A stretch of DNA of 64,000 nucleotides from CAVUAF01 sp963739375 (GCA_963739375.1 CAVUAF010000014.1:124001-188000), one strand, 5' to 3'; shown: positions 7,327 to 17,013, counted from the first letter of the stretch. The notes: generated by a model from the sequence alone, not told the origin. Program-made: numbers and translations.

Positions 7327-10154
7327 ATGATGACCGGCTCTGAGATCCGCGAAACCTTCCTGCGCTACTTCGAGCAGCAGGGGCACCGGCGTGTGCCCTC
7401 GTCGTCGCTGGTGCCGCCGGCCAACGATCCCACGCTGCTCTTCACCAACGCCGGCATGAACCAGTTCAAGGACGTCTTCCTGGGGCTGGAAAAACGCGAC
7501 TACACGCGTGCCGCCAGCTCGCAGAAGTGCGTCCGCGCCGGCGGCAAGCACAACGACCTGGAGAACGTCGGCTTCACCCGGCGCCACCACACCTTCTTCG
7601 AGATGCTGGGGAACTTCAGCTTCGGCGACTACTTCAAGCGCGACGCGATTCGCTTCGCCTGGGAGCTGGTCACGGCGCCAGCGTGGTACGCGATGCCCAG
7701 GGACAAGCTCTACTGCACCATCTTCAAAGGCGAGCAGGGCGTGCCGCGCGATGACGAAGCCTTCGACTGCTGGCGCGAGCAGGGCGTCGCCCCGGACCGC
7801 ATCTTCGAGCTGGGGATGAAGGACAACTTCTGGGCCATGGGCGACACCGGCCCCTGCGGCCCCTGCTCAGAAATCCACTACGACATGGGTCCGGCGGCCA
7901 GCGACCTGGGGCACGCGGACTGCAAGTTTCCCTGTGACTGCGGGCGCTACGTCGAAATCTGGAACCTGGTGTTCATGCAGTTCGACCGCGATGCCGGCGG
8001 CACGCTGAACCCGCTGCCCAAGCCCTGCGTGGACACCGGCATGGGCCTGGATCGCACCGCGGCGGTGCTGCAAGGCGTCGTCTCCAACTACGACACCGAC
8101 CTGTTTCAGCCGCTGATTGCGCGCGCCGCGGAGCTGACCGGCACCGACCTGAAGCGCGAACTGGAAGAGGAAGAGCACAAGCGCTCGGCGGCGTCGCTGC
8201 GCGTCATCGTCGACCACGCCCGCGCTACCACGTTCCTCATCGCCGACGGCGTGGTGCCGTCGAATGAGGGCCGCGGCTACGTGCTGCGCAAGATCATCCG
8301 CCGTGCCATCCGTCACGGCCGCCTGCTCGGGCACGACAAGCCCTTTCTGCACGAGATGGTGTACGCCGTGCGCGACCTGATGAAGGACGCGTACCCGGAG
8401 TTGGTCGAGTCTGCCGACCGCGTCGCGCAGATGGTCAAAGGCGAGGAGACGCGATTCGCCCACACGCTGAAGATCGGGCTTCAGAAGCTCGAAGAAGCTC
8501 TGGAGTATCCGTTAAAGGAAAAGCAGCGTATCGGATTTGGCTGGTTGCTGGGCGAGGAGGCCTTCCGGCTTTACGACACGTACGGTCTACCCCTTGATTT
8601 CATCCAAGACGCCTGCCGCGACCTTGGAATCGACTTGAACATTGAGGATTTCGAGAGCGCGATGGCTGCGCAACGCGCCCTGGCGCAGGCGTCCTGGAAA
8701 GGCACTGCAAAGAAAACCGCGAGCCCCGCTTACACCAAGTTTCTGGATGAGTTTTACAAACCAGTCGCCATCGGTACAGGCAAGATGCATGGCGAAACAG
8801 TGGATGTGTACTCATCGTCCTTTCGCGAGCAATCGGAATTCGTGGGCTACAAGACAACCGAAGCGAGCGGCTGCGAAGTGGTGGTGATCCTAAAGAACGC
8901 GGGCGAGTCGCCCGCGTCCACCCAGGTGTTAAAGGCCGGCGAGCAGGGCGAGCTCGTGCTGGACGAGACGCCCTTTTACGCCGAGGCCGGTGGGCAGGTC
9001 GGCGACGTGGGCTGGCTCTACAGCGACGACCGCAACACGCTGGTCGCCGACGTCACCGGCTGCTATGCGCCGGTCCAGGGAGTGCGCGCGCATCGCGTGA
9101 CGGCGCGGCAGAACCTCGTGGTGGGCGACCGCGTCACCGCCATCGTCAACGCCGACGTCCGCCGTGAGACGATGCGCAACCACACCGCCACCCACCTGGT
9201 CCACGCCGCGCTGCGCAACGTGCTGGGGACGCACGTCAAGCAGGCGGGCTCGCTGGTTGACCCGCAGCACCTGCGCTTCGATTTCTCGCACTTTGCCGCG
9301 GTGGAAGACGAGCAGTTGCAGGACATCGAGGACTTGGCCAACCGGCAGGTGCTGGCGAACCAGCGCGTCGAGGTTATCGAGGACGTCCCCATCGACGTCG
9401 CCATCAACGAGTACAAGGCGATGGCGCTCTTTGGCGAGAAGTACGGCGACAAAGTCCGGGTGATCAAGATCGGCGACTTTTCGACCGAGCTGTGTGGCGG
9501 CACCCACACCGCGGCGACCGGCGAGATCGGGCTGGTGAAGATCCTGCGCGAACAGAGCGTTTCGGCCGGGGTGCGGCGCCTGGAAGCGGTGACCGGCGAG
9601 GGCTCGCTGCGCCACTTCCGCGCCGACCACGCGCTCGAGCACGTGGCGCGCGCCCTGGTGCGCCCCGGCGAACAGGAAGGTTCGCTGGCCACGGCTCTCC
9701 AGCGCGAAATGGATGGCCGCGACGAAGAGATCAAGCGGCTGCGCCGCGAGCTGGAGCAGGCGCGCATGAAGTCGGCGGCGGCGGGCGCGCAGAACATTGA
9801 CGAAAAAATCCGCGTCATCCACGGCGTCAAAGTGCTGGCGCACCGCGCCGACAACCTGGAGCGCCCGCAACTCCGCACCTGGTAGACAACCTGCGCAACA
9901 AGCTCGGCTCCGGGGTGGTGGTGCTGGGCTCGGCGCAGAGCGCAGACGGCCGCGTGGCGCTGATTGTCGGCGTCACCAAAGACCTGACGTCGCGCCTCCA
10001 GGCGGGCAAGATCATCGGCCCGGTGGCGCAGAAGGTGGGCGGCTCCGGCGGCGGCCGCCCGGACATGGCTGAAGCCGGCGGCAAGGATGCCGGCGCTCTC
10101 GATGCCGCACTCAGCGAGGCGTACGCCGTCGTCGAGAAGCTGCTGGCATCGTAA
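7327..10154 (+). CDS. alaS: Alanyl-tRNA synthetase, frameshifted near the C-terminus
   Basis: Class II synthetase. It begins with the ATGATG pair at 7327-7332 (MTGSEIRETFLRYF); the longer frame from 7291 starts in a word repeat. The catalytic core contains LFTNAGMNQFKD and RRHHTFFEMLGNFSFGDYFK. The editing domain shows HTATH (zinc/editing HxxxH) and CGGTH. At 9879 the frame ends in TAG, yet the -1 frame continues LVDNLRNKLGSGVVVLGSA to 10154, which is the conserved DHHA1/C-Ala domain. One C appears to be missing (ACCCTG expected, ACCTG present). The restored length is about 942 residues. alaS is essential, so a sequencing or assembly error is the simplest reading. Nucleotides ~8490-8935 have visibly lower GC and A/T-ending codons. 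Confidence 0.93.
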
Positions 10155-10181
10155 AGCCAGGTCAGCCCAGGTCCCTAAGAA

Positions 10182-10266
10182 CATCCCGAGCGCAGCGAGG
10201 GAGCCCTATCGCAACCCCCCATCTCAGGTCAGGTAGGGCTCCCTCGTCGCTGCGCTCCTCGGGATG
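10182..10266. repeat. Palindromic intergenic repeat, CATCCCGAGCG family, copy 3
   Basis: Outer arms CATCCCGAGCG / CGGGATG and inner arms AGGGAGCCCTA / TAGGGCTCCCT match copies 1 and 2. It lies between convergent alaS and the CreD-like gene. Confidence 0.85.
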
Positions 10267-10299
10267 TCCTAAGAAGCACGACTTGTAAGACGAGCGCTT

Positions 10300-11547
10300 C
10301 TACGCCGCGGGCCGCGCCGCCACCGGCGGCGCGCCGAACTTCTCCGCCCAGCGGATTTTGCCCGTCAGTTGCATCACCAGGAACAGCGTGATGATCGCGC
10401 CGATGGTCACGGCCAGCGCCGTGAATCCCTTGAGGAAGAAGGCATACGAGAACAGCACCAGGTAGACGAACTGCGCCAGACCGGCTTCCACCAGCGCAAA
10501 ACGCAGCCCTACCACCAGCCGCAGATAGGTCACGACGAGGAAAATCGATACCGCCGAGCAGATGAGGAACGCCAAGTGGATCGAGATGTGGTCCACCAGG
10601 TACGCCAGCAGCAGGTGGAAGGCGAAGAACGCCGTTGCCAGGAAGAAGTAGTTCATCGGGTGCAGCTCGATATTGCGCAGCGTGGTGATGATGAACATCA
10701 GGAAAAAGAAGAAGAACAGCGACACCGGCGCGAAGAAGCTGATGCGCCCCGCCAGCGGCCCGGGCTGCAGCTTCTCCGGCATGGCCACGCCGATCTGCAT
10801 GCCGGAAACCAGGTTGGTGTAGTCCCAGGCGAGCTGCCAGCCGCGCGCCGTTTCGCGCTTGCTGGTCGGCGACAGCGTGTTGGCGGGGAAATCCACGTCC
10901 TGAAAATCGGTGTTGACCTGCAGATGGAAGTCGCGCACCTGCGCCACGTCGCTGCCGAAGCTGTACACCCAGCGGTCGAGCCCGTGCGAGCGATACCCGA
11001 CGTGCAGCTTCAGGGTTTCGCCCTCCGGCATGAACAGGCTGGCGCTGAGGGTGTCGCCGCCGATCCTGGTGGGCACCGGCGCGCCGTTTACCGTGACTTC
11101 CAGCGCGTCGTAGAGCGCCTGCGCCGCCGGCAGCTTCAGCGTGACGTGGAGCGCGCCCACGCGGCTGGCGGGACTGCGGAAGACGTAGTCCCCGCCAAAC
11201 GCGACCGTGTAGGTGCTGTACCAGAGCAGGCCTTTCTGGCGATAGTCGAGGCCCAGGTCGGCCTGGACCCGGCTGCTCTCCAGCGCCAGCGGCGTCCGGC
11301 GCTCGAAGTGCTCCTGGCGGGTGGTCCGCTTGCCGTCCTCCCGCACCTCGACGGTGCGCACGTCGGCCGTGGCCCAGTCGACGCTGGGCGGCGTCTGCGT
11401 CTGCGGCGCACCCCAGTTCGACGTCACTTTGCCTTTCAGCTCGTTGTCGGAACTGTAGGTGCGCAGGAAGATGGTGCCGCCGAGGATGCACCAGGCAATG
11501 GCGGTGCAGATGAAGATGAAGACCAGGGCAAGAATGCGTCGCCCCAT
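10300..11547 (-). CDS. CreD-like inner-membrane protein
   Basis: 415 residues. The start at 11547 is fixed by GGAGGAGGT six nt upstream. There is one N-terminal membrane helix (residues ~5-28), then a ~250-residue periplasmic beta-rich region. Five to six C-terminal helices follow with the CreD-type sequence NYFFLATAFFAFHLLLAYLV and a terminal KIRWAEKFG. CreD family members are induced by two-component or winged-helix regulators and affect envelope integrity in enterobacteria; the biochemical role is unknown. The gene has its own promoter with a palindrome beside it. It runs convergent to alaS. Confidence 0.8.
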   Translation of the reverse strand: MGRRILALVFIFICTAIAWCILGGTIFLRTYSSDNELKGKVTSNWGAPQTQTPPSVDWATADVRTVEVREDGKRTTRQEHFERRTPLALESSRVQADLGLDYRQKGLLWYSTYTVAFGGDYVFRSPASRVGALHVTLKLPAAQALYDALEVTVNGAPVPTRIGGDTLSASLFMPEGETLKLHVGYRSHGLDRWVYSFGSDVAQVRDFHLQVNTDFQDVDFPANTLSPTSKRETARGWQLAWDYTNLVSGMQIGVAMPEKLQPGPLAGRISFFAPVSLFFFFFLMFIITTLRNIELHPMNYFFLATAFFAFHLLLAYLVDHISIHLAFLICSAVSIFLVVTYLRLVVGLRFALVEAGLAQFVYLVLFSYAFFLKGFTALAVTIGAIITLFLVMQLTGKIRWAEKFGAPPVAARPAA

Positions 11548-11572
11548 GGGTGACCTCCTCCGGAATGGAGGC

Positions 11573-11619
11573 ACTATGGGCCAAGTACGCGTCATTGTCA
11601 AGTACTTTGTTGTGCAAAG
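11573..11619 (-). promoter_or_regulatory. Promoter and likely operator of the CreD-like gene
   Basis: On the minus strand, a perfect -35 TTGACA (11596-11601) and a CATAGT -10 (11573-11578) are 17 nt apart. Just upstream of the -35 is CTTTG-TTGTG-CAAAG (11605-11619), an inverted repeat placed where a repressor or activator could act. Confidence 0.65.
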
Positions 11620-11682
11620 CTCACCGCCCACTTTACGGGCGGGGAGCGCGGGCGTATGCTTTGCCACCGCCGGAGGTGGGGT

Positions 11683-12084
11683 ATGGAACGCGTGCGTTTT
11701 ATTGAGCATCGCGGCCAGCAAGTCTTGTTCCTCGACTACGCCAATCTCCAGGATGAAGCCGAAATGCTGGAGATGGTGCAGGAGCGGCGCGACATCGTCA
11801 GTTCCCAGCCACCCAACAGCGTGCTGACGCTCACCGACATCACCGGCGCCCGCTTCGGGCGCAACGCGTTGGCCCGCATCAAGGAAGCGGCCGTCTTCGA
11901 TCGGCCGCACGTGCGCCGGGCCGCGCTCATCGGGGTCGAGAACCCGGCCAATAAGAGCGCGCTGGAGTCGGTGAGCATCTTCTCCGCGCGGCAGTGGAAG
12001 ATTTTCCCCACGCGCGAGGAGGCGCTCGACTGGCTGGTCAGCGAAGAGGCCGTTGCCGAGGCGGCGGGCGCCCGCGCCAGCTAA
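11683..12084 (+). CDS. SpoIIAA/STAS-like protein
   Basis: 133 residues from the ATG preceded by GGAGGT at 5 nt. The pattern fits the SpoIIAA-like (STAS superfamily) alpha/beta fold: a short hydrophobic strand LFLDYANL, then VLTLTDITGARF, then RRAALIGV and a C-terminal helix TREEALDWLV typical of these stand-alone STAS proteins. The usual role is protein-protein regulation. It is divergently arranged from the CreD-like gene, sharing a ~135-bp control region. Confidence 0.7.
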   Translation: MERVRFIEHRGQQVLFLDYANLQDEAEMLEMVQERRDIVSSQPPNSVLTLTDITGARFGRNALARIKEAAVFDRPHVRRAALIGVENPANKSALESVSIFSARQWKIFPTREEALDWLVSEEAVAEAAGARAS

Positions 12085-12218
12085 AGGCAAGACGCCGGCT
12101 TCCACTCGGCGCGCAAGGCCGGTTTTGCCGGTCTTCTCCCGGGGCGTGTACCGCTGGCATGCGGGTTTTGCCGGCCCGGTGGTACCTGTACTTCCGTTGT
12201 ACTCCGGTGATTCTCCGA

Positions 12219-12248
12219 TTGTTTCCCTATCCGTGAACCGCGTAGAAT
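12219..12248 (+). promoter_or_regulatory. Promoter upstream of the lytic transglycosylase
   Basis: TTGTTT (12219-12224) and TAGAAT (12243-12248) are 18 nt apart. The predicted start near 12255 leaves a ~100-nt leader. The rest of 12085-12357 shows no gene. Confidence 0.45.
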
Positions 12249-12357
12249 GGAGCCACTCTGGTTAGTTCTCCGCCTGAACGCGGGGCTGCGCTTTGGTGTG
12301 CCCCGGGGAGGACGCGCAGGTAGCGCGCTTCCCAAGCGGTTCGGGCGAGTCGTGCTG

Positions 12358-13182
12358 ATGCGGAAACACTCCCAATCCGTGCGCTTCGCGTTCGCCCTCC
12401 TGCTCCTCGCCGCCCCGGCGTGGGGACAGGCGATTGTGGCCGTGGAAGAGGACGGCCGCCGGGTCTACGTGAACGATGTGGCGGCAGCGCCGGCTCCGTC
12501 GGCGGCCCAGGCCCTGCCGCGCTACCGGCTCGTCTACTGGAGCCAGACCGAGAGCCGGTGGAAGCCGGTCCCGGGCGCCAGCGGGATGCGGGCGGCGCGC
12601 TCGGCCGTGCGCGAGGTGCAGCAGTTCCTGGGGATGAGCGGCGTGGCCGTACCCAGGCTCCGCAGCAACACCCCGCCGCCTGCGGTCGCTCCGGCGGCCC
12701 AGGCCAAGCGCTTCAGCGAGGCCGAAGTGGACGCGGCCATCCAGGACGCGGCCACGCGCCACAACGTCGATCCCAACCTGGTGCGGGCGATGGTGAAGGT
12801 GGAGTCGAACTTCAATCCGCGGGCCATGTCCCCGAAAGGCGCGATGGGGCTGATGCAACTCATGCCCGGCACCGCGCGCGAATTGAACGTCGCCAACCCC
12901 TACGATCCGCAGCAGAACGTGGAGGCCGGGGTGCGCCACCTGAAAGGCCTGCTGGACAGCTACCACGGCGACGTGCCGCTGACGCTGGCCGCCTACAACG
13001 CGGGCCCCGGAGCGGTGGAGCGCAACAAGGGCATTCCGCCGTACCGCGAGACGCGCGACTACGTGCAGCGCATCACGCAACTGTACGGGGGGACGACGGC
13101 CCGGACGCTGGGGCCGGCGAATGCGCCGATTCGCGTGGTGCGCGGGCCGAACGGGGTGTTGATCATCAGTAACACGGATTGA
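12358..13182 (+). CDS. Lytic transglycosylase (SLT domain)
   Basis: 274 residues from the ATG just before the signal peptide (SVRFAFALLLLAAPAWG). The N-terminal ~100 residues include VEEDGRRVYVND, a DUF4124-like segment. The catalytic SLT domain spans residues ~120-240, with catalytic Glu in MVKVESNFNPRAMSPKGAMGL, then LMQLMPGTA and LAAYNAGPGAV, all family hallmarks. It cleaves peptidoglycan glycan strands in the periplasm. Its stop overlaps the next start (TGATG), so it is co-translated with the amidase. Confidence 0.93.
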   Translation: MRKHSQSVRFAFALLLLAAPAWGQAIVAVEEDGRRVYVNDVAAAPAPSAAQALPRYRLVYWSQTESRWKPVPGASGMRAARSAVREVQQFLGMSGVAVPRLRSNTPPPAVAPAAQAKRFSEAEVDAAIQDAATRHNVDPNLVRAMVKVESNFNPRAMSPKGAMGLMQLMPGTARELNVANPYDPQQNVEAGVRHLKGLLDSYHGDVPLTLAAYNAGPGAVERNKGIPPYRETRDYVQRITQLYGGTTARTLGPANAPIRVVRGPNGVLIISNTD

Positions 13183-15305
13183 TGCACCAACCAGAGCGAA
13201 CCCGAGGGTGGCAGCGGATCGCGGCGCTGGGGTTGTTGATGGTAGTGGCCGCCGGGCCTGGCTTCGCCAAGAGCGTGCGGGCGAAGAAGCAGGTGGCGCG
13301 CAGCGCCTTCGAGCAGGCGGAACGCAGGCGCGAGGCGCTGAACGGCCGCCCGCTCGCCGCCCGCACCCGCAAGGAATATCTGCAGCTCATCGAGGCCTAC
13401 CGCAAGGTCTACTTCACCGCTCCTACCTCCTCCAAGGCCGACGTCAGCGTGCTGGCGGTCGCCGAGCTGATGGCCGAAGCCGGGCAGCGCTTCGACGACG
13501 CCAAGCTGCTGCGCGAAGCCATCGCGCAGTACGAGTTCCTGCGCCGCGAGTATCCGGGGAGCAAACAACGCTTCGGCGCGCTGCTCGCTATCGGGCAGAT
13601 TTATCAGGACGACCTGGGCGAGCCGGCGAAGGCCAAGGCCACCTTCGAAGAATTCCTGCGGCGGTACCCGCAGCATCCCTCCGCCAGCGACGCCAAAGAC
13701 GCACTGGCCGAGATTGCCAGCCAGGGCAAGCGCAAGCCGGAGGTCGCAAAGACGAAGCCGGAGGCCAGGCCACAGCCGGCGGCGAAGAAGGCCGAGCCGG
13801 AGCGCGCGGCGGCCAAGCCGCAAAAACCGGCGGAGGCAGCCGCCCCGGCCGAGGCCGCGGCCAATGCGCCCGCTGATGAGGATGCCACCACCCGCGTCCA
13901 CGTGACCGGGGTGCGGCACTGGTCCACCGCGGAGTACACGCGCGTCGCCATCGACGTGGACGCGGAAGTCAGGTACGACGCGGGCCGGGTCGCCGCTCCC
14001 GACCGCATCTTCTTCGACCTGCACGGCACGCGGCTGGCCGCGGGGCTGATGGGCAAAGAGTTCCAGGTCGAGAATGGCCTGCTGAAGAAGATCCGGGTGG
14101 CCCAGTTCCAGCCGGGCGAAACGCGCGTCGTGCTCGAGGTCGACGAGCAGGTGGACTACTCGGTCTTCTTCCTGCCCAACCCCTACCGGCTGATCGTGGA
14201 CATCCGGGCAAAGCGGGCGGCAGCCGTCGCCCGACTGAAGCCGGGCGAAGCGGTGGAGCGAATCGCTTCCAGCAAGCCGGAGAAGACACCCACCGAAGCC
14301 GCACCGGCAGCGACCAGCCCGTCGAGCGCGGCGCAAAATACCGTTTCCGCACGCGAGAACAGCGGCGGCAAAACCAGCGCTGCCACTCAGGCGAAGAAAG
14401 CGGCCGCCAGCGATGACGCTGCCACGAAGGTAGCGGGGGACTCGTCGGCAGGCGAGGCCGCGACGTCCGCCACCAGGACCAGCTCGCCGAAGGGCGCCGT
14501 GGCGCGCAAGGACAGCCGCCCGCGCGACGCCGCAACGCATGAGGCGCGGCCCACGGCGAGCGGCGATCGCTCGCTGATCCGCGCGCTGGGCCTGAAGATT
14601 GGACGCATCGTGGTGGATGCCGGGCATGGCGGGCACGATACCGGCACCATCGGCCCCAGCGGCTACGCGGAAAAGGACCTGGTGCTCGACGTGGCGCTGC
14701 GGCTCGGCAAGCTGCTGGAGAACCGCATGGGCGCCGACGTGGTGTACACCCGCGACGACGACACCTTCATCCCGCTGGAGACGCGTACCGCCATCGCCAA
14801 CCGCGAGCAGGCCGACCTGTTCATCTCGATCCACGCCAACTCCAGCCAAGACGCCGCGGCGCGCGGCGTCGAAACCTACTACCTGAACTTCACCTCGAAT
14901 GCCGACGCGCTGGAAGTGGCGGCGCGCGAGAACGCGGTCAGCGAAACCTCGATCCACGAGCTGCAGGACCTGGTGAAGAAGATCGCGCTCAAGGAAAAGA
15001 TTGAGGAATCGCGCGAGTTTGCCTCCGACGTGCAGCGCTCGCTGCATGCCGGGCTCTCCACCCGCAGCAGCGCCATGCGCGACCGCGGGGTGAAGAAGGC
15101 GCCGTTCATCGTGCTCATCGGCGCCAATATGCCCTCCATCCTGGCGGAGATTTCCTTCGTCTCCAACCCGGGCGACGAGCGCCGCCTCAAGACGCCCGAA
15201 TACCGGCAGAAGATCGCCGAGTCGCTCTACCGCGGCATGGCGCGCTACGTCAGCGGGCTGAGCGGGGTGAAGGTCGCGGCCGTCCCCAAAACCGCCGACC
15301 AGTAA
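13182..15305 (+). CDS. N-acetylmuramoyl-L-alanine amidase (AmiC type) with AMIN and TPR-like regions
   Basis: 707 residues. The ATG at 13182 overlaps the upstream stop by one base. A signal anchor is followed by a TPR-like helical region (~residues 40-175; LMAEAGQRFDDAKLLREAI) and an Ala/Pro/Lys linker. Next come an AMIN domain (~235-345; VTGVRHWSTAEYTRVAIDVD) and another low-complexity linker. The Amidase_3 domain (~480-700) has zinc ligands in VVDAGHGGHDTG, an E in GYAEKDL and ISIHANSS. It splits peptide stems from muramic acid during cell separation; AMIN domains localise to septa. The TPR-like N-terminus is an addition to the standard AmiC layout. Confidence 0.93.
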   Translation: MHQPERTRGWQRIAALGLLMVVAAGPGFAKSVRAKKQVARSAFEQAERRREALNGRPLAARTRKEYLQLIEAYRKVYFTAPTSSKADVSVLAVAELMAEAGQRFDDAKLLREAIAQYEFLRREYPGSKQRFGALLAIGQIYQDDLGEPAKAKATFEEFLRRYPQHPSASDAKDALAEIASQGKRKPEVAKTKPEARPQPAAKKAEPERAAAKPQKPAEAAAPAEAAANAPADEDATTRVHVTGVRHWSTAEYTRVAIDVDAEVRYDAGRVAAPDRIFFDLHGTRLAAGLMGKEFQVENGLLKKIRVAQFQPGETRVVLEVDEQVDYSVFFLPNPYRLIVDIRAKRAAAVARLKPGEAVERIASSKPEKTPTEAAPAATSPSSAAQNTVSARENSGGKTSAATQAKKAAASDDAATKVAGDSSAGEAATSATRTSSPKGAVARKDSRPRDAATHEARPTASGDRSLIRALGLKIGRIVVDAGHGGHDTGTIGPSGYAEKDLVLDVALRLGKLLENRMGADVVYTRDDDTFIPLETRTAIANREQADLFISIHANSSQDAAARGVETYYLNFTSNADALEVAARENAVSETSIHELQDLVKKIALKEKIEESREFASDVQRSLHAGLSTRSSAMRDRGVKKAPFIVLIGANMPSILAEISFVSNPGDERRLKTPEYRQKIAESLYRGMARYVSGLSGVKVAAVPKTADQ

Positions 15306-15421
15306 TCTCCCGCACCGGACGCTGCTTTCCGGAACTTTTCCCCCCATTGCGGTAGTCTAATAAGCAGGCGGCGTTCCCTTTTCTCGCTTGCCGCCGAGGC
15401 GCTGAATTTGCCGTGGTATTC

Positions 15422-16546
15422 ATGAAGCGTTTTCCACTCTACGTAGCCGTGCTCGGGCTGGCGCTGGCTGCCGCGCCGGTGGCGGCCGCGCAGCAGGCGG
15501 TCGAACTGGTCGACCCCGCGGCGCCAAAGAACGCCAGTGCCGGCCTGCTGCCGGCGCAGTTCAGCGGCTGGCAAAAGACCGCTGCGCAGGCCGGGAAGGA
15601 CCCGGCACAGGTGGACGGGGCCAACGCCGAGGTGCTGCGCGAGTACGGCTACACCGACTCCGAGCAGGCCACCTACACGCGCGAGGGCCGCACCATCGCG
15701 GTGAAGGCCGCCCGCTTTGCCGATGCCGGCGGCGCCTACGGCGCCTTCACGTTTTACAAGCAGCCGGAGATGCTGGTGCAGAAGATCGGCGACCAGGCCG
15801 CTTCGGCCAGCGAGTTGGTGCTGTTTTACAAGGGCAACGTGCTGGTGCAGGCGCGGCTCGACCAGCTCACCGCGATGTCGGCCGCGGAGTTGCGCGAGCT
15901 GGCCAATGCGCTCTCCCGCCCCAGCGGCGCGGCCGCCAATCTCCCTTCCCTGCCCACCTACTTGCCCAAGCAGGCGTACGTGAAGAGCTCCGCCAAGTAC
16001 GTGGTGGGGCCGCACGGGCTGGCGCAGACAGGATCGCCGGTGGCGGCCGACCTGGTGCGCTTCGACACCGGGGCGGAGGTCGTGCTGGGGAAGTACACCA
16101 CCGACCGCGGCCTCGCCGACCTGGTGGTCATCTCGTATCCGACGCCGCAGATCGCCGGCGAACGCCTGCGTGCGTTCGAGGCTGCGATCCGGCAGGCGAA
16201 CGCCGCCGGTGCGGGCGCGACCGGCCTGCACCGGGTGCGGCGCACCGGCCCCATGCTGGTGGTGGCGGCGGGCGCGATCAGCGATGCCGACGCGCGCTCG
16301 CTGCTCGAGTCGGTGAACTACGACGCCAACGTCACTTGGAGCGAGCCCACCTTCCTGGGGAAAAAGAACAACGTTGCCAATCTCGTGGTGGCGGCGTTCG
16401 CGCTCTGCGGCCTGGTGCTGTTGCTGGCGTTGGCTGCGGGCATCGCATTCGGCGGGGTGCGGCTGCTGGTAAAGCGTTTCTTCCCCGACCGCGTCTTCGA
16501 CCGCAACGCCGACATGGAGATCATCCGCCTGCACCTCTCGGATTAG
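15422..16546 (+). CDS. Exported membrane-anchored protein, DUF6599-like
   Basis: 374 residues from the ATG before a signal peptide (KRFPLYVAVLGLALAAAPVAAA). The long soluble region contains EVLREYGYTDSEQATYTREG and YGAFTFYKQPEM, the pattern of the acidobacterial DUF6599 family. A C-terminal membrane helix (LVVAAFALCGLVLLLALAAG) is followed by a short basic cytoplasmic tail. No catalytic motif is recognised. The function is unknown; the family assignment is from memory of its hallmark. Confidence 0.75.
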   Translation: MKRFPLYVAVLGLALAAAPVAAAQQAVELVDPAAPKNASAGLLPAQFSGWQKTAAQAGKDPAQVDGANAEVLREYGYTDSEQATYTREGRTIAVKAARFADAGGAYGAFTFYKQPEMLVQKIGDQAASASELVLFYKGNVLVQARLDQLTAMSAAELRELANALSRPSGAAANLPSLPTYLPKQAYVKSSAKYVVGPHGLAQTGSPVAADLVRFDTGAEVVLGKYTTDRGLADLVVISYPTPQIAGERLRAFEAAIRQANAAGAGATGLHRVRRTGPMLVVAAGAISDADARSLLESVNYDANVTWSEPTFLGKKNNVANLVVAAFALCGLVLLLALAAGIAFGGVRLLVKRFFPDRVFDRNADMEIIRLHLSD

Positions 16547-16677
16547 TGCAAGCTACTGATGGCATGTGCTTTAGGCTCCCAAGAGGCGGCGAAAAGGCCG
16601 CACTGCCCATTTTTCGGGCGGTCTGGCGATATCGCCTAAGTCATTGATAAATAAGTGATTTTCCCAATAAAAATTTC

Positions 16678-16706
16678 TTGACACCCCTTTCCCCGGCCCA
16701 TAAGAT
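16678..16706 (+). promoter_or_regulatory. Strong sigma-70-type promoter of a candidate sRNA
   Basis: A perfect TTGACA (16678-16683), 17-nt spacing and TAAGAT (16701-16706) are present. No open frame follows; a terminator lies 54 nt downstream. Upstream, 16547-16677 holds only an A/T-rich stretch and the 12-bp palindrome GGCGATATCGCC (16625-16636). Confidence 0.75.
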
Positions 16707-16712
16707 TTCGCC

Positions 16713-16795
16713 ATAAGTTCTGACGGATTCACCTCCGCTGGAACTATTCTCCCTAAAAGAAAATGCCGCCTGCGTTGCCTGGGCGGCATTTTCGT
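16713..16795 (+). ncRNA. Candidate small RNA with promoter and terminator
   Basis: The predicted transcript starts ~7 nt after TAAGAT and ends at a hairpin of 11 perfect pairs, AAAATGCCGCC/GGCGGCATTTT (16760-16792). It would be about 80 nt. There is no start codon with a usable frame. The unpaired part contains ACCTCC and CTCCCT, complementary to Shine-Dalgarno sequences. It is not a recognised Rfam family to my eye. It could alternatively be a leader of something downstream, but no gene on this strand follows before 17419. Confidence 0.6.
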
Positions 16796-16862
16796 TTGCG
16801 CGGCGCGCGGCATGGGCGCGCGCTTTTCCACAGCGCCGCAGAAAAGCACCAACAGGAAGGAA

Positions 16863-16889
16863 AGCTGGAGCCGACGATCGGACTTGAAC
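16863..16889 (-). repeat. Duplicated 3' end of tRNA-Thr (att-like remnant)
   Basis: These 27 nt are identical to 17011-17037, the CCA end, acceptor and part of the T arm of tRNA-Thr. The two copies are 148 bp apart in direct orientation. The 121 nt between them include a degenerate member of the ATCCCGAGCG repeat class (16957-17008). Confidence 0.85.
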
Positions 16890-17013
16890 TTGAGCCGCGT
16901 TGCGGGCGTGAAGCTGAGCGTAGCGCAGCTGGGAGCCCGCCGGCGAAATCCCGAGCGCGCGGCGGCGCAAGCGCAGCGCCGCAACGCCAAGTCGAGGGAC
17001 CTCGGGCAAGAGC

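Noticed and set aside
9871..9890. Programmed -1 frameshifting in alaS
   Set aside because: There is no X-XXY-YYZ slippery site and no following pseudoknot; alaS is not known to use it.
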